DNA of 64,000 bases from contig NC_092497.1 in NCBI RefSeq assembly GCF_047495875.1, positions 67,688,992 through 67,752,991 of the forward strand. The letters run 5' to 3'. Below are positions 36,899 through 50,401 of this stretch, one piece after another. Position 1 is the first letter of the stretch; the number at the start of each line of letters is the position of its first letter. Position numbers and translations under genes: made by a program. Under the pieces are notes generated by a model, which had not been told where the DNA came from, did not search any database, and saw nothing but the letters and a program-made list of their open reading frames with translations. Source of the DNA: Pithys albifrons albifrons. Its lineage: Eukaryota > Chordata > Aves > Passeriformes > Thamnophilidae.

Positions 36899-37235
36899 AT
36901 AAATCATATTTAAGTACAGCCATGCCACCCTGATGCCCAATCTCGTCTGATCTCTGCAGCTAAGCAGGGTCAGGCTCAGTTCTTACTTGGATGGGAGACC
37001 TCCTGGGAATACTGGGTGCTGTAGGTTCTAGTCCTGGGGACTTTGCTGTCACCATCCAAGCTCACTCGGCCGTGGCAGATGAATCTTAGGAGTTAAAGGG
37101 TGGGCCAATTCTGTGCATGCTGTGCCTCACATAAAAAATCCACTGTGCAGGCTTGAAGGATACACCCACACGGGTAGAGCCTTTCCCAAAATCTTCATTC
37201 ACAAAACCTAGCTATGAATGATGATAAATCATATT
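36899..37235 (+). mobile_element. SINE copy A: 5S rRNA head, RTE-like tail, 12-bp TSD
   Basis: The element (36911-37223, 313 bp) is flanked by a perfect 12-bp direct repeat, ATAAATCATATT, at 36899-36910 and 37224-37235. This is direct evidence of retroposition. Order: 5S-derived head (36914-37027), body with CTGTCACCATCCAAGC and GAGTTAAAGGGTGGGCCA, then CACCCACACGGGTAGAG, TTCATTCACAAAACCTAGCT and an ATGAATGATG tail. It lacks the tRNA module of copy C. The ATG-repeat tail and preceding motif differ from CR1's ATTCTATR ends and recall RTE-clade LINE ends, so the mobilising LINE was probably an RTE type. Best-preserved copy. Confidence 0.93.
36914..37027 (+). pseudogene. 5S rRNA-derived SINE head
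   Basis: It follows 5S rRNA over nearly its whole length. Landmarks are CCATGCCACCCTGATGCCC, AATCTCGTCTGATCTC, AGCTAAGCAGGGTCAGG (Box A/intermediate region) and GGATGGGAGACCTCCTGG (Box C, 36989-37006), ending ACTGGGTGCTGTAGG. Substitutions and the absence of an immediate T-run terminator argue against a ribosomal gene. The internal promoter is nearly intact in sequence, so Pol III initiation is conceivable. Confidence 0.92.
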
Positions 37236-37389
37236 CACTGTTATGTTCTTTGTTCCTTTTCTAATCCTTTCTAATATCTGACTTCTTTCTTTGGCTGCTG
37301 TAAAATATTGATCTCATTTCCTTGAAGTATCTGTCTCAATTTCAAGGCCTTTTTCCTGAGTAGTAATGATGCACTGAACCCATCACTTA
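37236..37389. other. spacer, possibly part of the ancient LINE relic
   Basis: Too diverged to assign. It adjoins the old CR1/L3-like relic and may be its 3' portion. Confidence 0.3.
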
Positions 37390-38280
37390 ATATGGGAAAC
37401 TGTTAACATGACTATTATGCAATTCATATTTGGTGGCACTGAATTTCACTTGCTCCATATTGCCCTGTTACCCAAATTTGTAAGAATCTCCTTTTAGTCT
37501 TGACAGTCACCTCTCACCCTTCTTACATTCAATAGCTTTGTACTATCAGCAAACTTTCTTGTTGCACTGGGTCAGTCTCCTTTGCCACTGGTTTTATGAA
37601 TTAGTGTGTTAAAAGATACCAGAAAAAATCTCTTCAGAACAGTGGCTTCCAAAGCTGCAAGAACTTGCCCTCTATGCCACAAATTACTTATTCATATCAG
37701 ATCTTCTTTTTTCCTCCATGGATGTTGATATGTCTTTAAAAGCCCTTTGGGAATTCATGCAGTCTATCACAGCTTATTTATTTATTTCCTGATTCCTTTG
37801 AAACACTCAAAAGCAATTTAAATTGGGATCTCTTTTTTTAAAGCAAGCTCATTCTTTTTCAAGGATATTTACCCCATGTTCAGCAATTTGTTCCTTCACT
37901 ATAATGATCAGTCCCATGTCCAGTAGGGATGTCAGGCATACAGATTCATAAGTCTCTCCCTGGAAATCTTTCCCAACACTGGAAACATATTTCCCCTCTC
38001 ACAATTCACAAGTACCAAGGAAGTTTTCCATGCCTTTGTTAGAAATTGTTTCAACACTGTGCTAGAAATTCTTAGGAGCATATCATCTCATCCCAGCAAT
38101 GTATTGATGATTATTCTATTTATTCAATAATATCAGTATGACAACATGTTATGTCTGTTTGTACCACTACTTATTTACTCTTACTGGTACCAATCTTCAG
38201 TTGGTCTTCTGAGATCTTTATCTAAGTCTGTATGCTTTTGGTGGTCAGGCAACAGATCAGTCTCCCTTCCTGAAGGACTT
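37390..38280 (-). mobile_element. ancient CR1/L3-like LINE relic
   Basis: A minus-strand relic with faint antisense landmarks of old amniote CR1/L3 elements: ACTGAATTTCACTTGC, CCAAATTTGTAAGAATCTCC, TAGCTTTGTACTATCAGCAAACTTT (the ...KIADDTKL region in reverse), and TTAAAAGCCCTTTGGGAATTCATG (reverse of the FxKAFDxV region). Divergence is far greater than in the ordinary CR1 copies and no frame survives. Assigned from remembered landmark order only. Confidence 0.5.
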
Positions 38281-41200
38281 TTTTTTAAGTCTTAAGACCT
38301 TTGATTCCACAGCTGTTTTTGGAAAGGGCAAGCTGTAGGTGGTTTCTTGCCATTACTATATTAAGTCTTTTAAACTTATCATACCAGATGACTTTGCACA
38401 GAGTACTTCCTTGCTTTCTAATAACATTCTCTTCAGTTAATCCCTTCACAATAAAAAGGTACAAAAATTACTTATTAGAGCAATCCAACTCTGCAAGAGT
38501 TTAACAACAAAATGAAGAAGAGTAGGATTCATGTTGTCTAACTATAGGTATCTACAGAATCTACATCACTAGTCTCTGTAGACTCCCTTTTATTGGAAAC
38601 AAATACATCAAAACTGCAACTCATTGACTAGTTTCACACATTTCCTCATAGGCACTAGATACAAAATTTGATATAGATAGTAGTTATCTGCATTATAAAG
38701 AAACAGCTATAGAACAAGGGTAGCAGTGCAGAAAAATCACATGCAATAGAAGCCACTCAAATTTGTTCTTCACTAGCCAGGCTATGCACTGTTTGTTACA
38801 GCACAAGTTACAGACTTGGGTCAGCAGGGAGTTGGCTTTTTACTTTTACAGAAGAAAAGAAACAGTTTATTGTAGGGTTGACCTCACAGTTTCATTAGAT
38901 AACTTGTTCTATTAATTTGGTATGTTGACAGCTTTAAGATACTGATTTATTTATTAAATTCTAGTTATGACTTTAATTTGATCACTGTAAAGTTCTGTCT
39001 AACCAGTTAAATAATTTAGTATAAATTAACTCACACACACACTCACTCCTTTTAAAAGACATCCAAACAAGGTATACACAGCTATTTTTATTCCATCAAA
39101 TATTGTACAATAACTCAGAAAAACTGGGTAATAGAAATCTCCAGTAATGAACACACATAGCTCTTGACTCCATTTTCAAACTAATATTCAAATATAGTAT
39201 CTTAGTAGATGTTCTAACCCATTTCTCAGTGACAAACACAAAAAAGCCATCAAAAATCATGTTCGTAAAAGTACAAAAAATATAGATGCTTTTTGATTGC
39301 CGCGTAAAAGAGATTACTTCATAAAATAATTCATAAAATAATACTAAGGGCTGCTATTCATCTGTTGGATAATGCATGAACCAACTATGCATGATTATGC
39401 ATTTTAATTCTCTTCACACTCATGGTTTAAATTTGAGATCTCAGGCTTTATTACCACTTAATGATATTAATTAAAGCTTCTGCTGAATGTCCTCGGAAAC
39501 ATGTAATCTTTTAACTTTTTTGTAGTAATACAAGCATCTGCCATGGCAAGAACAGATAAAGAACATATTAAAACACATCTCTAAGATTTTCCTTGTCAAG
39601 GAACTTCATTTTATTGACTTGCCATGAGCTAGATCCACAAAGAGTATTCTTTTCCTATAATTATTGGTTTTACTGTGTCTATGCAGTGCAGATTCCTTTA
39701 CTTGTTGTACAAATAAGAAGAGGCTTGAAATCAATTTTCTGGACCCCAGGTTTCTTTTTGTTTTCTTTTCTGGTTTTTTTTTTTCTTTATTTTATGAATT
39801 CTTTTTGCTTATATGTTATTAGGCAGCTTTTTTTGAAGAGCAGAGAACTATGGAAAGTAGGTTCAGAAAAGCAATATTTCAACCATATAACATATTGCAA
39901 CTGTTTCGAAAACTGCTTTAATCCCCACTCCTTTGAAGGATTGTAATGGTATTGACCTTTTGGGGGCAGAACTTGCCTGATACCACCCACCTTCAAAATT
40001 ACCTAGTTTCACAGGTAAAAGAAATAAATGTAAATGTCTTCAGAGACCCATCTTTCCTGAGAAGTCAGTTGAATTCTGGAAATTTTATGTGCTAATGCTA
40101 ATGTCTGCCACATTCCTATGTATTCAGTTCACTCAAAAATCTATCTTTCACATGACTTCACATCACTTCACTGTTCTAATATTCCTATTCTTATTGGCAA
40201 AATACTTATTTCATGAGCCTGGAGAAAGAAATGGAGAAAGGAGCCCAGCTGCAATTCCTTGCTCTTTCACAGAATCACTGATATTTCACACAAATATTTT
40301 TACATCTAAGAAACAATTGTATGAAACATGTATGTATCTTTCTCTTCTGTTCAATGAGGAACCTCTTGTTTTCACATTTGAAAGCTGTAAAAAAAATGTA
40401 GATTTTTTGCGAGCTTTGAGATTTACTAACAAATGCCAATAAATAACAGCAAAGTATTCACACCACTTCTAGGACTAGGAAATGGCTGCTTTTCTGACAG
40501 AGAAAGATACATATTCTTTTCTGTAGAGAAGATACATATTCAATTACAGCCAGTTTCTGGCTTACTCTGATCTTATTTTGCCCACACTGTTTATCTGAAA
40601 AGGGAGAAGAAAAAAAAAAGCTAGAATGACAAGGTTTTGTGGGTTTTTTTGTTAGTTGCCTTTTATTTAACATTAAGAAATAGAAAACCACATTACAATT
40701 CTAAAGAAATATTTGAAGCAATATCACTGCACTATCACAATACCTTTATTTCTGATCCATACAGCAAAAGCTGTCACTTTACTGAAAGCATATGAACGTT
40801 ACCACCAACAGTGATAGTGAAATGGTCTGTTTTCATGACAAGTCAATGAATCAAAATCTTCTACGCTGCCACTTTACTCTCAGAATTTAAGCTTGTAGTC
40901 ATTTTTTCCCCTAAATCTGAAGACAACCAGAAAATTCTGAGTATGTGCAAACTGATGACAGATGAAAAAAACAGAAACACACAAAAGTTATGTACTGCTA
41001 CTGGTTAACACTGTATCATATAAAAATAGAGAACTGCTCAAATTCCTCCAAGCGATAAGTTTTTAGCAGTATCATGAGAAGTTGATAGATGGGACAGAAT
41101 GTGGTTTTTTGCCTATGGAGACTCTGTAGATTCAAGAAAAACTGAAATCTTAGGTGGTATTTAAGCTTGATATGGACAAAATCCTTTAGGATATCAATAT

Positions 41201-43602
41201 GCATTCAAAATTTACAACTTGAAATTCCTCTACTGGAAAAGCCAGATCCCTTAGTTCACAACAGCCCTGCTGATAGGCTAGAAAGACATTGCTACTCATT
41301 ACATACAATGTACTGCATACATTGAAGTCCTATTGCAGTGACTACACTCTGAACACACCTCTGATTTTTTAAATTTTCACTTAAGGGCTGATCATCAACT
41401 TTTCAAAAACTGGGTTTAAATTCTGACATTGATCCCTACATACACAACCACTGTGCCTGTGAAGTCAACAAATCTAGGAAGAGAACAGCCCAAGAAGATC
41501 ATCAAAATCCAAAAGATCAGTTTGCATTTATAGAGTCAGTGTCTTCTACAGCTTTTCAGTGTGTAAAGCTTGGAAGTCATGATTGCCATATACTTCTTTC
41601 TTAATCTCCTGTACTTTCCTGAACGTATTCTAGGAAAAAAGAAAGAGTACCGTTGACACATACTTTCCATTTACATGTCAGCAACATTTTTATACATTAC
41701 TAAAGCACATTAAGAGATAATTTAACAAAATACATTTAAAGAAGTTACTCTACATAATAAACCAGTAAAGAATTGACAAAAGTGGTATGAATTGCAGTTT
41801 CAGAAACATAGAAAATATCTTTGTGATTCATACTTAATTTTTTAACTATGTGAATCAGTTCTTTAGCAGATATTTTGTATGCAATAATTACATGATTTTT
41901 TTTTTTAAATATAATATGCTAAGGGTGAGTACTTAATAAAAGATTTTCAGTTATCTTTGATGGACATAAATACACTTAGAACTTAATAAATACATTAGAA
42001 CTTCTGTTGTGCACAACTCAGGAAAAGAATTTAGAAATATAAAATAATACACTGTAATAATACACAAAAAAATTTGTAACCACAAAAGAATTTTTATTTG
42101 CAGAAAGAAGTAACTATTTCATATATATTATTCAACAATTTCAGTTACTTTTTTCACATTTTAAAATAACCCATGCTTTCTTCTTATACATAGCTATTTT
42201 CAGTGACATAAGTACAACAAATGATTTAGGACCCATTCATTTTGCCACTGGAAACAAAATTTTTTCATGATTTTAAAAATATTCAAACTATAGTGTGTTT
42301 TGCCACTATTTACCAACAGTTTTGCCACAATATTTGTCAAATTCACACTGAAATGTGCCACAGAGGCTGAAAGACTCAGTGCACAGACTGTAAGCCATGC
42401 TGAACCTTTGGCATTCCAAGACATTTAATGCTAAAAATGCACCTCCCAGTATTTTTCTGCAAATAAATACATGTCTTAAAAGTATTGGTGATAAAAGTAA
42501 GACTCACATAGATGTGTACTTTCATAATACCAATGTATAGCATTATACAAAACAGAAATCCTAGATAAATGTATATTATACATTAGTTCTTGGTTGTCTA
42601 CTGGTGTGGTCTGATGCTCATGTTTCATTGTGGGCTTCTCACTAGGTACCTCAACTAACACTGCATATCTAAGAAACATCATGATATCAGTATAAATATA
42701 TTCTTTGGATTCACCAATGTGGAACCTTCCAAACAGATTACTTACCACCTGTGGTTTACTAGTCCATCCCAACATAGTCATTACTTTCTACTCTTCTTAA
42801 CCATTATTTGGTATTTACCTTCAACAAAATGCTTGTATATCAAACTCAGGTGTTCACCACCTCTCAGAACATGGTCCACAACTGCCATTACTTTTTCTTT
42901 AGCTGACACCTAATGGAACTTACCCAAATCAGTATATTCAAATGTTTAATATTGTATCAACAGCTGGATGCTTGAATTAGTGTCCTTTTTTTTCCATTTA
43001 AATTAAATTATTTTCAACTTCCATTATTTCTTCCTACCTAATATTTTTTATATTCTATAGGTATGTAACACTACAGAAAAGAAAAAAAAATTGTAGACTG
43101 ACTTCACACATGATAATTTATGAGTGTTGGGCGAGCAATATAGCAGACATGTTACAGCTTAAACAAATTCAAACCATCTAAAAAACTGTGAATTAAATTA
43201 CAATTACCTAACAAGAGTAGAAAGAAAGGTAACATAGAGCTTATTGGGATTAATAATTCCCAAACAGTTTAAGGTTTGTGAGTCTGGAGATCTCTGTAAT
43301 TTAGGAGAAGCAGAATGATTAACTACTTCATTATCAGGTACCTTAAAATACTTAGGTGGTGATCTTCTATAAGATAAAGATAGTGGTTTGGTACAGATAT
43401 TTACTCATCCCCAAATAAACCCACAGCTACAAGCATGGCTCTAAATTATCATCAACTTACACTAAAGTCAAACAAATTCCTTTTCTCTGACCAGAAGCAC
43501 AGTATTTTCTTGCATAGGTTAGTTTAAAACAGCAAATGTTACACTAAGTGTCTTAACATTTTAGAGTAACCATATTTTGACAGTAGTAACATAGTGCAGT
43601 TG
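38281..43602. other. AT-rich unassigned DNA, about 5.3 kb
   Basis: No gene or mobile element recognised. Small simple tracts: a CA run near 39033-39047, T-runs near 39774-39785, and a short duplicated block AGATACATATTC near 40505 and 40530. The open frames at 39593-39946 and 40089-40442 have no domain signatures. Confidence 0.5.
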
Positions 43603-44416
43603 ACACATCTGCAGGAAAAGGATATCATTCAGAGGGACCTGGACAAGCTTGAGGAGTGAGCCCATATGAACCTCATGAGGTTCAGCAATACCAAGTGCAA
43701 GGTGCTGCACTTGGGTTGAGACAACTCTCAGTATCAATACAGGCTGGGAGACAAACAGAACAGCAGCCCTGCCAAGAAGAACTTCAGGGTGCTGGTGGAG
43801 GAGAGATTGGACATGAGCTGGCAATGTGCACTTGCAGAACAGAAAGCCAGTCATGTCCTGGGTTGCATCAAAAGCAGCATAGCCAGCAGGCCGAGAAAGG
43901 GGATTCTGCCCATCTACTCTGCTCTGTTGAGATCCAGCTGGAGTGCTGCATTCAGCTCTGGGGTCTCCAGCACAGGACAGACATGGACCTGTTGAAGAGG
44001 GTCCAGAGAAAGGCCATAAAATCTATCAGAGGGATGGAGCACCTCTCTTATACTGAGTGGCTGAGAAAGTGAGGTTGCTCAGCCTGGGGAAGAGAAGGCT
44101 CCAGGGAGACCTTATGACGACCTTTCAGTATTTAAATAGTGTTTATAAGGTGGGACAAGGAATAACAGTTTTGAACTAAAAGAGGGTAAATTCAGAATAG
44201 ATATAAGAAAGAAATCATTTTTGATGAGGATGGTGTAACATTGGAACAGGTTGCCCAGAAAGGTGAGGATTCCCATCCTTGCAAACATTCAAGATCAGAT
44301 TGGTCAGAGCTCTGAGCAACCTCATCTACTTGAATATGTTCCTGCTTATTCTAGGACCGTTGGACTAGATGAACTTTAAAGATCCTTTCCAACCCAAAGC
44401 ACTATATGATTCTCTA
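43603..44416 (+). mobile_element. CR1 LINE, 5'-truncated
   Basis: A plus-strand CR1 of about 0.8 kb, starting just downstream of the RT catalytic block (AGAGGGACCTGGACAAGCT corresponds to LQRDLDKL). It runs to the 3' end TATGATTCTCT. Broken frames include SHVLGCIKSSIASRPRKG, then IYSALL, and in another frame DLLKRVQRKAIKSIRGMEH. The C-terminal part is recognisable as nucleotides only (GGAACAGGTTGCCCAGA, then GGACTAGATGAACTTTAAAG). Confidence 0.94.
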
Positions 44417-47400
44417 ATTCCATACCCACACAGTAATAATAAAATTATGCAAAAAAATGGGTACTTATGTAATAAATTAGGAAGGAAATAATGGATGGCC
44501 GTAATATTCAGCTTTGTCTACTGAAAAAAATATAATTTTTAATAGTAATTGGCACTAAAATAATTTGTTTTCAATGGAAGCTATTTCCACCCATCCAAAG
44601 ATGATACAACCAGTTTAAAAATCTCATTTATTGAAATTAGTCTTGGTTACAAATATATCTTAACAGATAATTTTGCCGCTTCTATTGCCAAAATCTGTGC
44701 CTGAGATTTTTCAGTGAAATTGTGCATGCCTTGCTCATAGAAGACATCAGCTTCTATGAGAGTGGAGAACTAGCACCAGCAGTTGCTAGACCTTCAGCCA
44801 CATGTCTTTCTCACCTGCCCTTAGCAGAGAAGCTACCATAAATTGTAGATGTGGAAATAGCCATCTTCATCAGACTGATGGTCAGACAAACAAGCATCAG
44901 GTTGTTTTAATAAAAATCCATACATTACCCAGGTAAAAGTCTGTGAAGCAGAGGGAAGATGGCATACGTTTCTTCTATCTCCTATCTTAAACTATTTGCC
45001 AATGAAGTAACTATTAAAGATTTACTTTGGAAGGATCTCATCACAATTGTGGTGAGATATATAATTAACACACTGGGAAAACTGATCTACCTTTCTAGGT
45101 GAGAGCAGAAATCCTACACAGAAATTTTCTAAAATGCATGTTCCTCCCTCTGAGGGACATTGACTTATATGGATTATTTCTGACTGATAACAAAGATTAT
45201 ACATTTGCCTGCAAATTGAAACCATTAAAAAAATCTGGTTTGGGTGAATTTCTCCCAGCATGTGTGCAAGACATTCTCCTTGTCATAGCAAACACAAGTA
45301 AGACTTCTATCATATCTGGCAAAAAGCACCGTTCCATAAGTTTCTTTTATTTCCATTACCCATTTTTTTTCTCTTGGAAAAAGGTCAGCTGCTCAGTCAG
45401 CCTGTCACACCTGCACAGAATCTGAACAAACACTGCAAAATATTTTGTGAAATTGAGATACTGGTTTCTAAACAGGCCTCTTGCCTGGTGGCTCAGTACT
45501 ACTTAGATTCAGATTTTAATGTGTAGCATAACAGAAAACGTACGTCTTAGTCTTTAGAGGCTGCTAACCAATGTCTTTCTTCTACGTGATATATAAAACA
45601 CATTTGGGAGACTTCTTTATAGTACATGTTATTAAATGACAAAATGCATGGAAGGTGTTAATTAATACATGCACATACTAAAAAATAAAACCAAATGAAC
45701 ACAAAACACCAGCCACATTTGGGTCTCTACTTGCATTTAGGTGTCTATTCTGCTTTGGATCTCTGCTTCTAAATCTGTTTAAAAAATTAAATTTAAAGAA
45801 AATTTAATTTTAAAAGTTAGCCACAAGAGAACCCATCAACCACTGGAATTATCAAGAATATTCATTCTTCTAAACCTACACAAGTTTAGAAATGAGCTTT
45901 CTATTTTTAGTCCTTCAAAGAAATGCACAGTTTTAGGCTACCAGTAATAACTTCTTTATGTTTGGCTTGAGGTTTTTTGGAATTTTTCCGCTAAAATAAA
46001 GAAAAAGAAAACAAACAACAAATACATTAATTTATCTAAGGTCAGATTAGGCAGTGCCAAAAAAAAGCAAAGAATTTCAGTTAGATCAGAAATCAAAGTT
46101 TCAGAAGGAAAAGTGCTTTGGTTACAGTTTTTAGTCTGCATGTATATAATATGTAAGTACATATTTTTCAAATACATTATGCACACACTTATTATATAAA
46201 CATACCCATACTCTTCTTTCATGTAAACCTAATGGGTGTGTAGAGTTATGCATATATCTTCTCCAAGGTAATACAGCTACTATGTGGAAGGCCAGAGAAT
46301 TTGTGAAAATGTAAAGCAATTAGCCATTGCATGATGCTTACTCTTAGCTTTCAAGGATCTCCCCAGAAAATATTAATCTTATTAATTATTACCATTTATG
46401 AATGACTCACCCATTTTTAATATTAAAAAATATAATTGTTACTTACTTAGAATTTTAAAGCATTTGTTTTAATGATAAAGACTACTACCATCTTCTAGAC
46501 TTGATTCTGATTGCTTTATATTCCTGTACCTATAGATTTAGTAAAAACAAGTTTTTTCATTAAATAAAAATATGTTTTGAAAGTTTCTCTTACTTTAAAA
46601 CAGTGAATTCAAAGTACAGACTTCAGGGATTATGTTTTTTGTTTTGTTTTGTTTCATTTTGTTTTTTTAAATAAGCTTTAAATCTGTAATTTCCATGTAT
46701 TATCAGTTTGGGTTTGCCCTATCTGTCTGCCAGCAAGAGACAGTGACCACTTACAGTGATTACAAAGTACACAAAATGTAGTATATATGTCACGTCTCCA
46801 TAAGAGCTTGTTGGCAGCTTTGATCGACTTCTTTTTGATTACACCACAATCACCTCATTCCTCTTTAGCTACTCTCACTCGCACTCCCTCTCCAGGGGTT
46901 CAGATGTCATTGCTGTATACCTTAGCAGATGAATCAGTTTTCCTTTTGTTAAATCCTCTTCCTGGGAAGATGAATCTACTCATTGATTTTGACCAAAGAC
47001 TGGGTTTTTAAAAGGGTAGAAGAGACTTCTGACCTTTTAAATGATCAGATTAAGGTGGTTATTTTCACATTATTAAGTAATCAGGGAAGAAATACATTAA
47101 GCAAGAGTTTAGTTCACAGGCTGCTTTGCTGGCTGCTAAAAACTGTTGTGCACTGACAGCTAACCTAGATTCCATTTCTTCCTTTTCCTCTGAACCACAA
47201 GGGAAGCTAAAATGCATTTTCACATTGCATTTTGCCTAAAGGCTCTCAGTAAAATTTAATTTTCTTACCACATTGATTTTTCCATTATAAGTTGTAACAG
47301 TCTAATGATATCTCATAAGAATTTTTACTGTTGAGAAAAAAGGATGTGAATGATTTAGCAATAGCAACTGCAAATGCTAAAAGATATATTCTTATTTTCT

Positions 47401-50400
47401 TAAGAACCTTCCTTCTGTCTTTTTGATGGGCAGTTTTTGAAAAAGTCTATGTCATCTCGCCATCCATTGGATGGCCTTAAATTAGTTCCTTAGACTGTTG
47501 CACGAGTGTAATACATGATCCAATTTCCTCAACACTTCTGAAAACCCAAATAAAGCTTTCTAATTTTGGAGTTGAAAACAGTGCTTAAAAATTAATGGGC
47601 CACATGGAAAGAGTACAATTGAGATATGCAAAAAGCAAAACCATTTCTGTCTTGCAGGCTACGTTATACTCACTGAAGACTGACATTCTTACTACCCCAA
47701 ATACTTCAAGTTTTTCCTTATGCTGGACAAAGAATACCATAAATCAAAGAAATATAACATGTTCCCTTGAAAAATAAACTTGCAGGCCGAGTCTTCCATT
47801 CAAAACAATTAAGTCATCAACAAAGCTGCAGAAATCATGTCCAAAAACACCTGGTATGACAGACTACAGAAAAAAGTGAGTGCCAGAGCAAGTAAAGCAG
47901 AGGTTTGCAAGTCCCTGTGTTCCACAGCTACAAGATATTTTCTTGCTTATTTCACTTTGTCAAGGATTTGATAGATAGTAATATATATTGTACATTTGTA
48001 CATTATTTTTCCATCTCTTAAGTTAAACAGTGTGAAGCCTGGCATCCATTTTTCTTGGTAAACAATAGCCTGATAGGGACCTTCCTCTACATTTTCTAAA
48101 AATTTGAAGAAAGCTGAAAGACTGGCCAGTTTCTTTTTTTCTGTGTTTTTCTTTCACAGTTAGTGTTCACAAAAATAACAAAATGGACCTTTTTACAGAT
48201 GCTGGAAGCAAGTTAAGGAACAACTCGCATCTAGTCCAAGTCATCTAGATTCTTCAGGTGCACATTTTCCTTTTTTCAGTCTTGGAAAATAAAATGAGCT
48301 AAAGAACAGACCTTACAGAAAAACAGTTCTGAAGTGCTCCCTCCCACTACAATTTACATGAAGCATGCATGCAACTTTACAAACTCAGTCAGTTGCAGGG
48401 TTTTTTTTGGTTTTGTCATGATTGCTGTATGCTTATTGCACTTGGGAAAGGTGGTTTGCTTGTTGCTTGGTTTTTGGTTTTCCTAATTTGTTTTCATGTA
48501 GAAAGCAGGTATGTTCATAACACAATAACAGTTTTCTCAGAAAATACTGCTTCTAAGGTAAATGCTTGTTGAGAACTATTAGATATCTGAAACAAAAATT
48601 CCAATACCTGTACTAAACCATTTGTTTTACTAATGTTTCACTAAATTTCTATAGTGCTTGGCACTACCCACTCTTACCTGTTATAAAAATAATTAAGCAT
48701 AAATACCATAAAAGATGTTTCAACTAGCATTTTAAATTCTGTTCAACTACATGATTATAAATTAAAGGCATGTTCATAAAGTCATGCAATGAATGAAATA
48801 ATATAATTAGACAAAATCTGTTCGCTATCCTATGTTACCAATGGGCTTCAAAGATTTTTTTTTTTTAATATACCTTGCTGGACTCATAAGTCTGTTTTTG
48901 AGAAGAGACCTAGATATGACCATATCTTTATTATAGAAAAGATGAATCAATGTTAGGTTCTTTATGGTTCAAATACTATGGAAATAATTTAGACAAGAGA
49001 TTTTGCATGCTTCCATGATCTGCAGATTTTCTTTTTAGCCAGCACTATCTCCACTGTGCAGTAAAATAGTACACCAATACACCTATTCCATCGAAGAAGC
49101 TGATACTGACATCCCAGACTCTTTATTTTTAAAACTGACAGAGTTTTAGGCTCTCTAAATAATGAGCATGCCAACACATTAAAGGGAGAAATTCACCCCT
49201 TCTTAGCTGGTATCACTTTAAATTGGAAAAGCAACTCTGTGTATTTTAAAATGCAACACAACACTTTAAATTTAGCCAAGATTTAATAAATTTCTTCTTC
49301 TGCCTCTGCTGGGCTTTAGAGACATTCTCTTAGTGATGCAGAACAGACTTTGTACTAACAATAGACATCTCGAGGGAGGAGGGAATCTCACTTCTCCCTC
49401 CCGTTTGAATCTAGCTGCTAGAACAAAAATCAGCATGTTAGCTCCTAACACAAGGGAAAAATCCCTGTCAACACAGTCTCACCACATGCAACAGCATTGA
49501 AGACCAGGAGCTGCAACACAACACTCCTGCCTTCTGAATTGTCCTATCAATACCTAGAAAATTATTTCTTCTCAAATAAGAAATTATCTCACACAGGTTG
49601 GGACATCCACAGTGTCTGAAACCAAAGGCCAGACTTGGACAGTCATACCCTTCAGTACTCTGTATCTGCCATTCTTTCAAAACCTGTCAGCAAATACAGT
49701 CTGGGGGGTCTTACAGTTTTGCTATAGTGCTGGCAATGAGAAACATGTCTGTGATATGAGGCTGTTTAAACACAAACATCTCACTGGATATTACATGGCT
49801 GGTTACAATCCATAAACTTGGGAAGTGACATCACCTCTTGTCCATATAGCAGAGTTAAGGACAAGCTCAACTTATCTGATTAAGAAAGAAGACTTCCGTA
49901 GCAAGTAAGTAAATATTTCTGGGGTACATAAGGTGGTGACACATTAATTTTCTTTCCAAAACAAGAAGCAAGGGAGGAGGAGCAGGATGCACAGAGGGAG
50001 GTGAGGGGAGAGAAGCAAAAGCTAGCAACTATGAACTGAATAAGAAGAAAAGTTCCTGAGAGATTATATTTACATATAACAAACATAATAAATAAAGAAT
50101 GAACTCTTAAGAGCTGAACATGCAACACATGCCTTATAGCAAAACATGGCAGTATCTATAAAAAAAGTTTTTGTTAACATTGTAACATGTTTGGAGCTGA
50201 GGAATCAAAAGTTTGAAGAGCAACACAGAAATGTTTTCTTGTGAATATCTAATGTATTGCTGGAGAATTTCAAACATGAAGACAAGACCAGTCTAGTTGA
50301 TAGGTCAAGACATAGAGAGACATAAATTACTGCTACATAATATTAGTAGTATAGGATAAAATTTGTGTTACACTATTATAATTAGAGAATAATAATGCAT

Positions 50401-50401
50401 T
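44417..50401. other. AT-rich unassigned DNA, about 6 kb
   Basis: No gene or transposon recognised. A TTTTG-type tract occurs at 46635-46673 and T-runs near 48851-48862. The segment 46780-47020 has more even composition but only a 74-codon frame without signatures. Imperfect G/C-rich inverted sequence near 49370-49402. Confidence 0.5.

Noticed and set aside
36914..37027. functional 5S rRNA gene
   Set aside because: Substitutions relative to 5S, no terminator T-run at the 3' end, and continuation into a SINE body bounded by a target-site duplication.
39593..40442. two 117-codon open frames as exons
   Set aside because: AT-driven, Phe/Leu-rich from T-runs, no domain signature or convincing splice sites.
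49367..49402. GGGAGG/CCTCCC hairpin
   Set aside because: Pairing is imperfect with offset purine repeats; not better than expected from a purine run facing a pyrimidine run.
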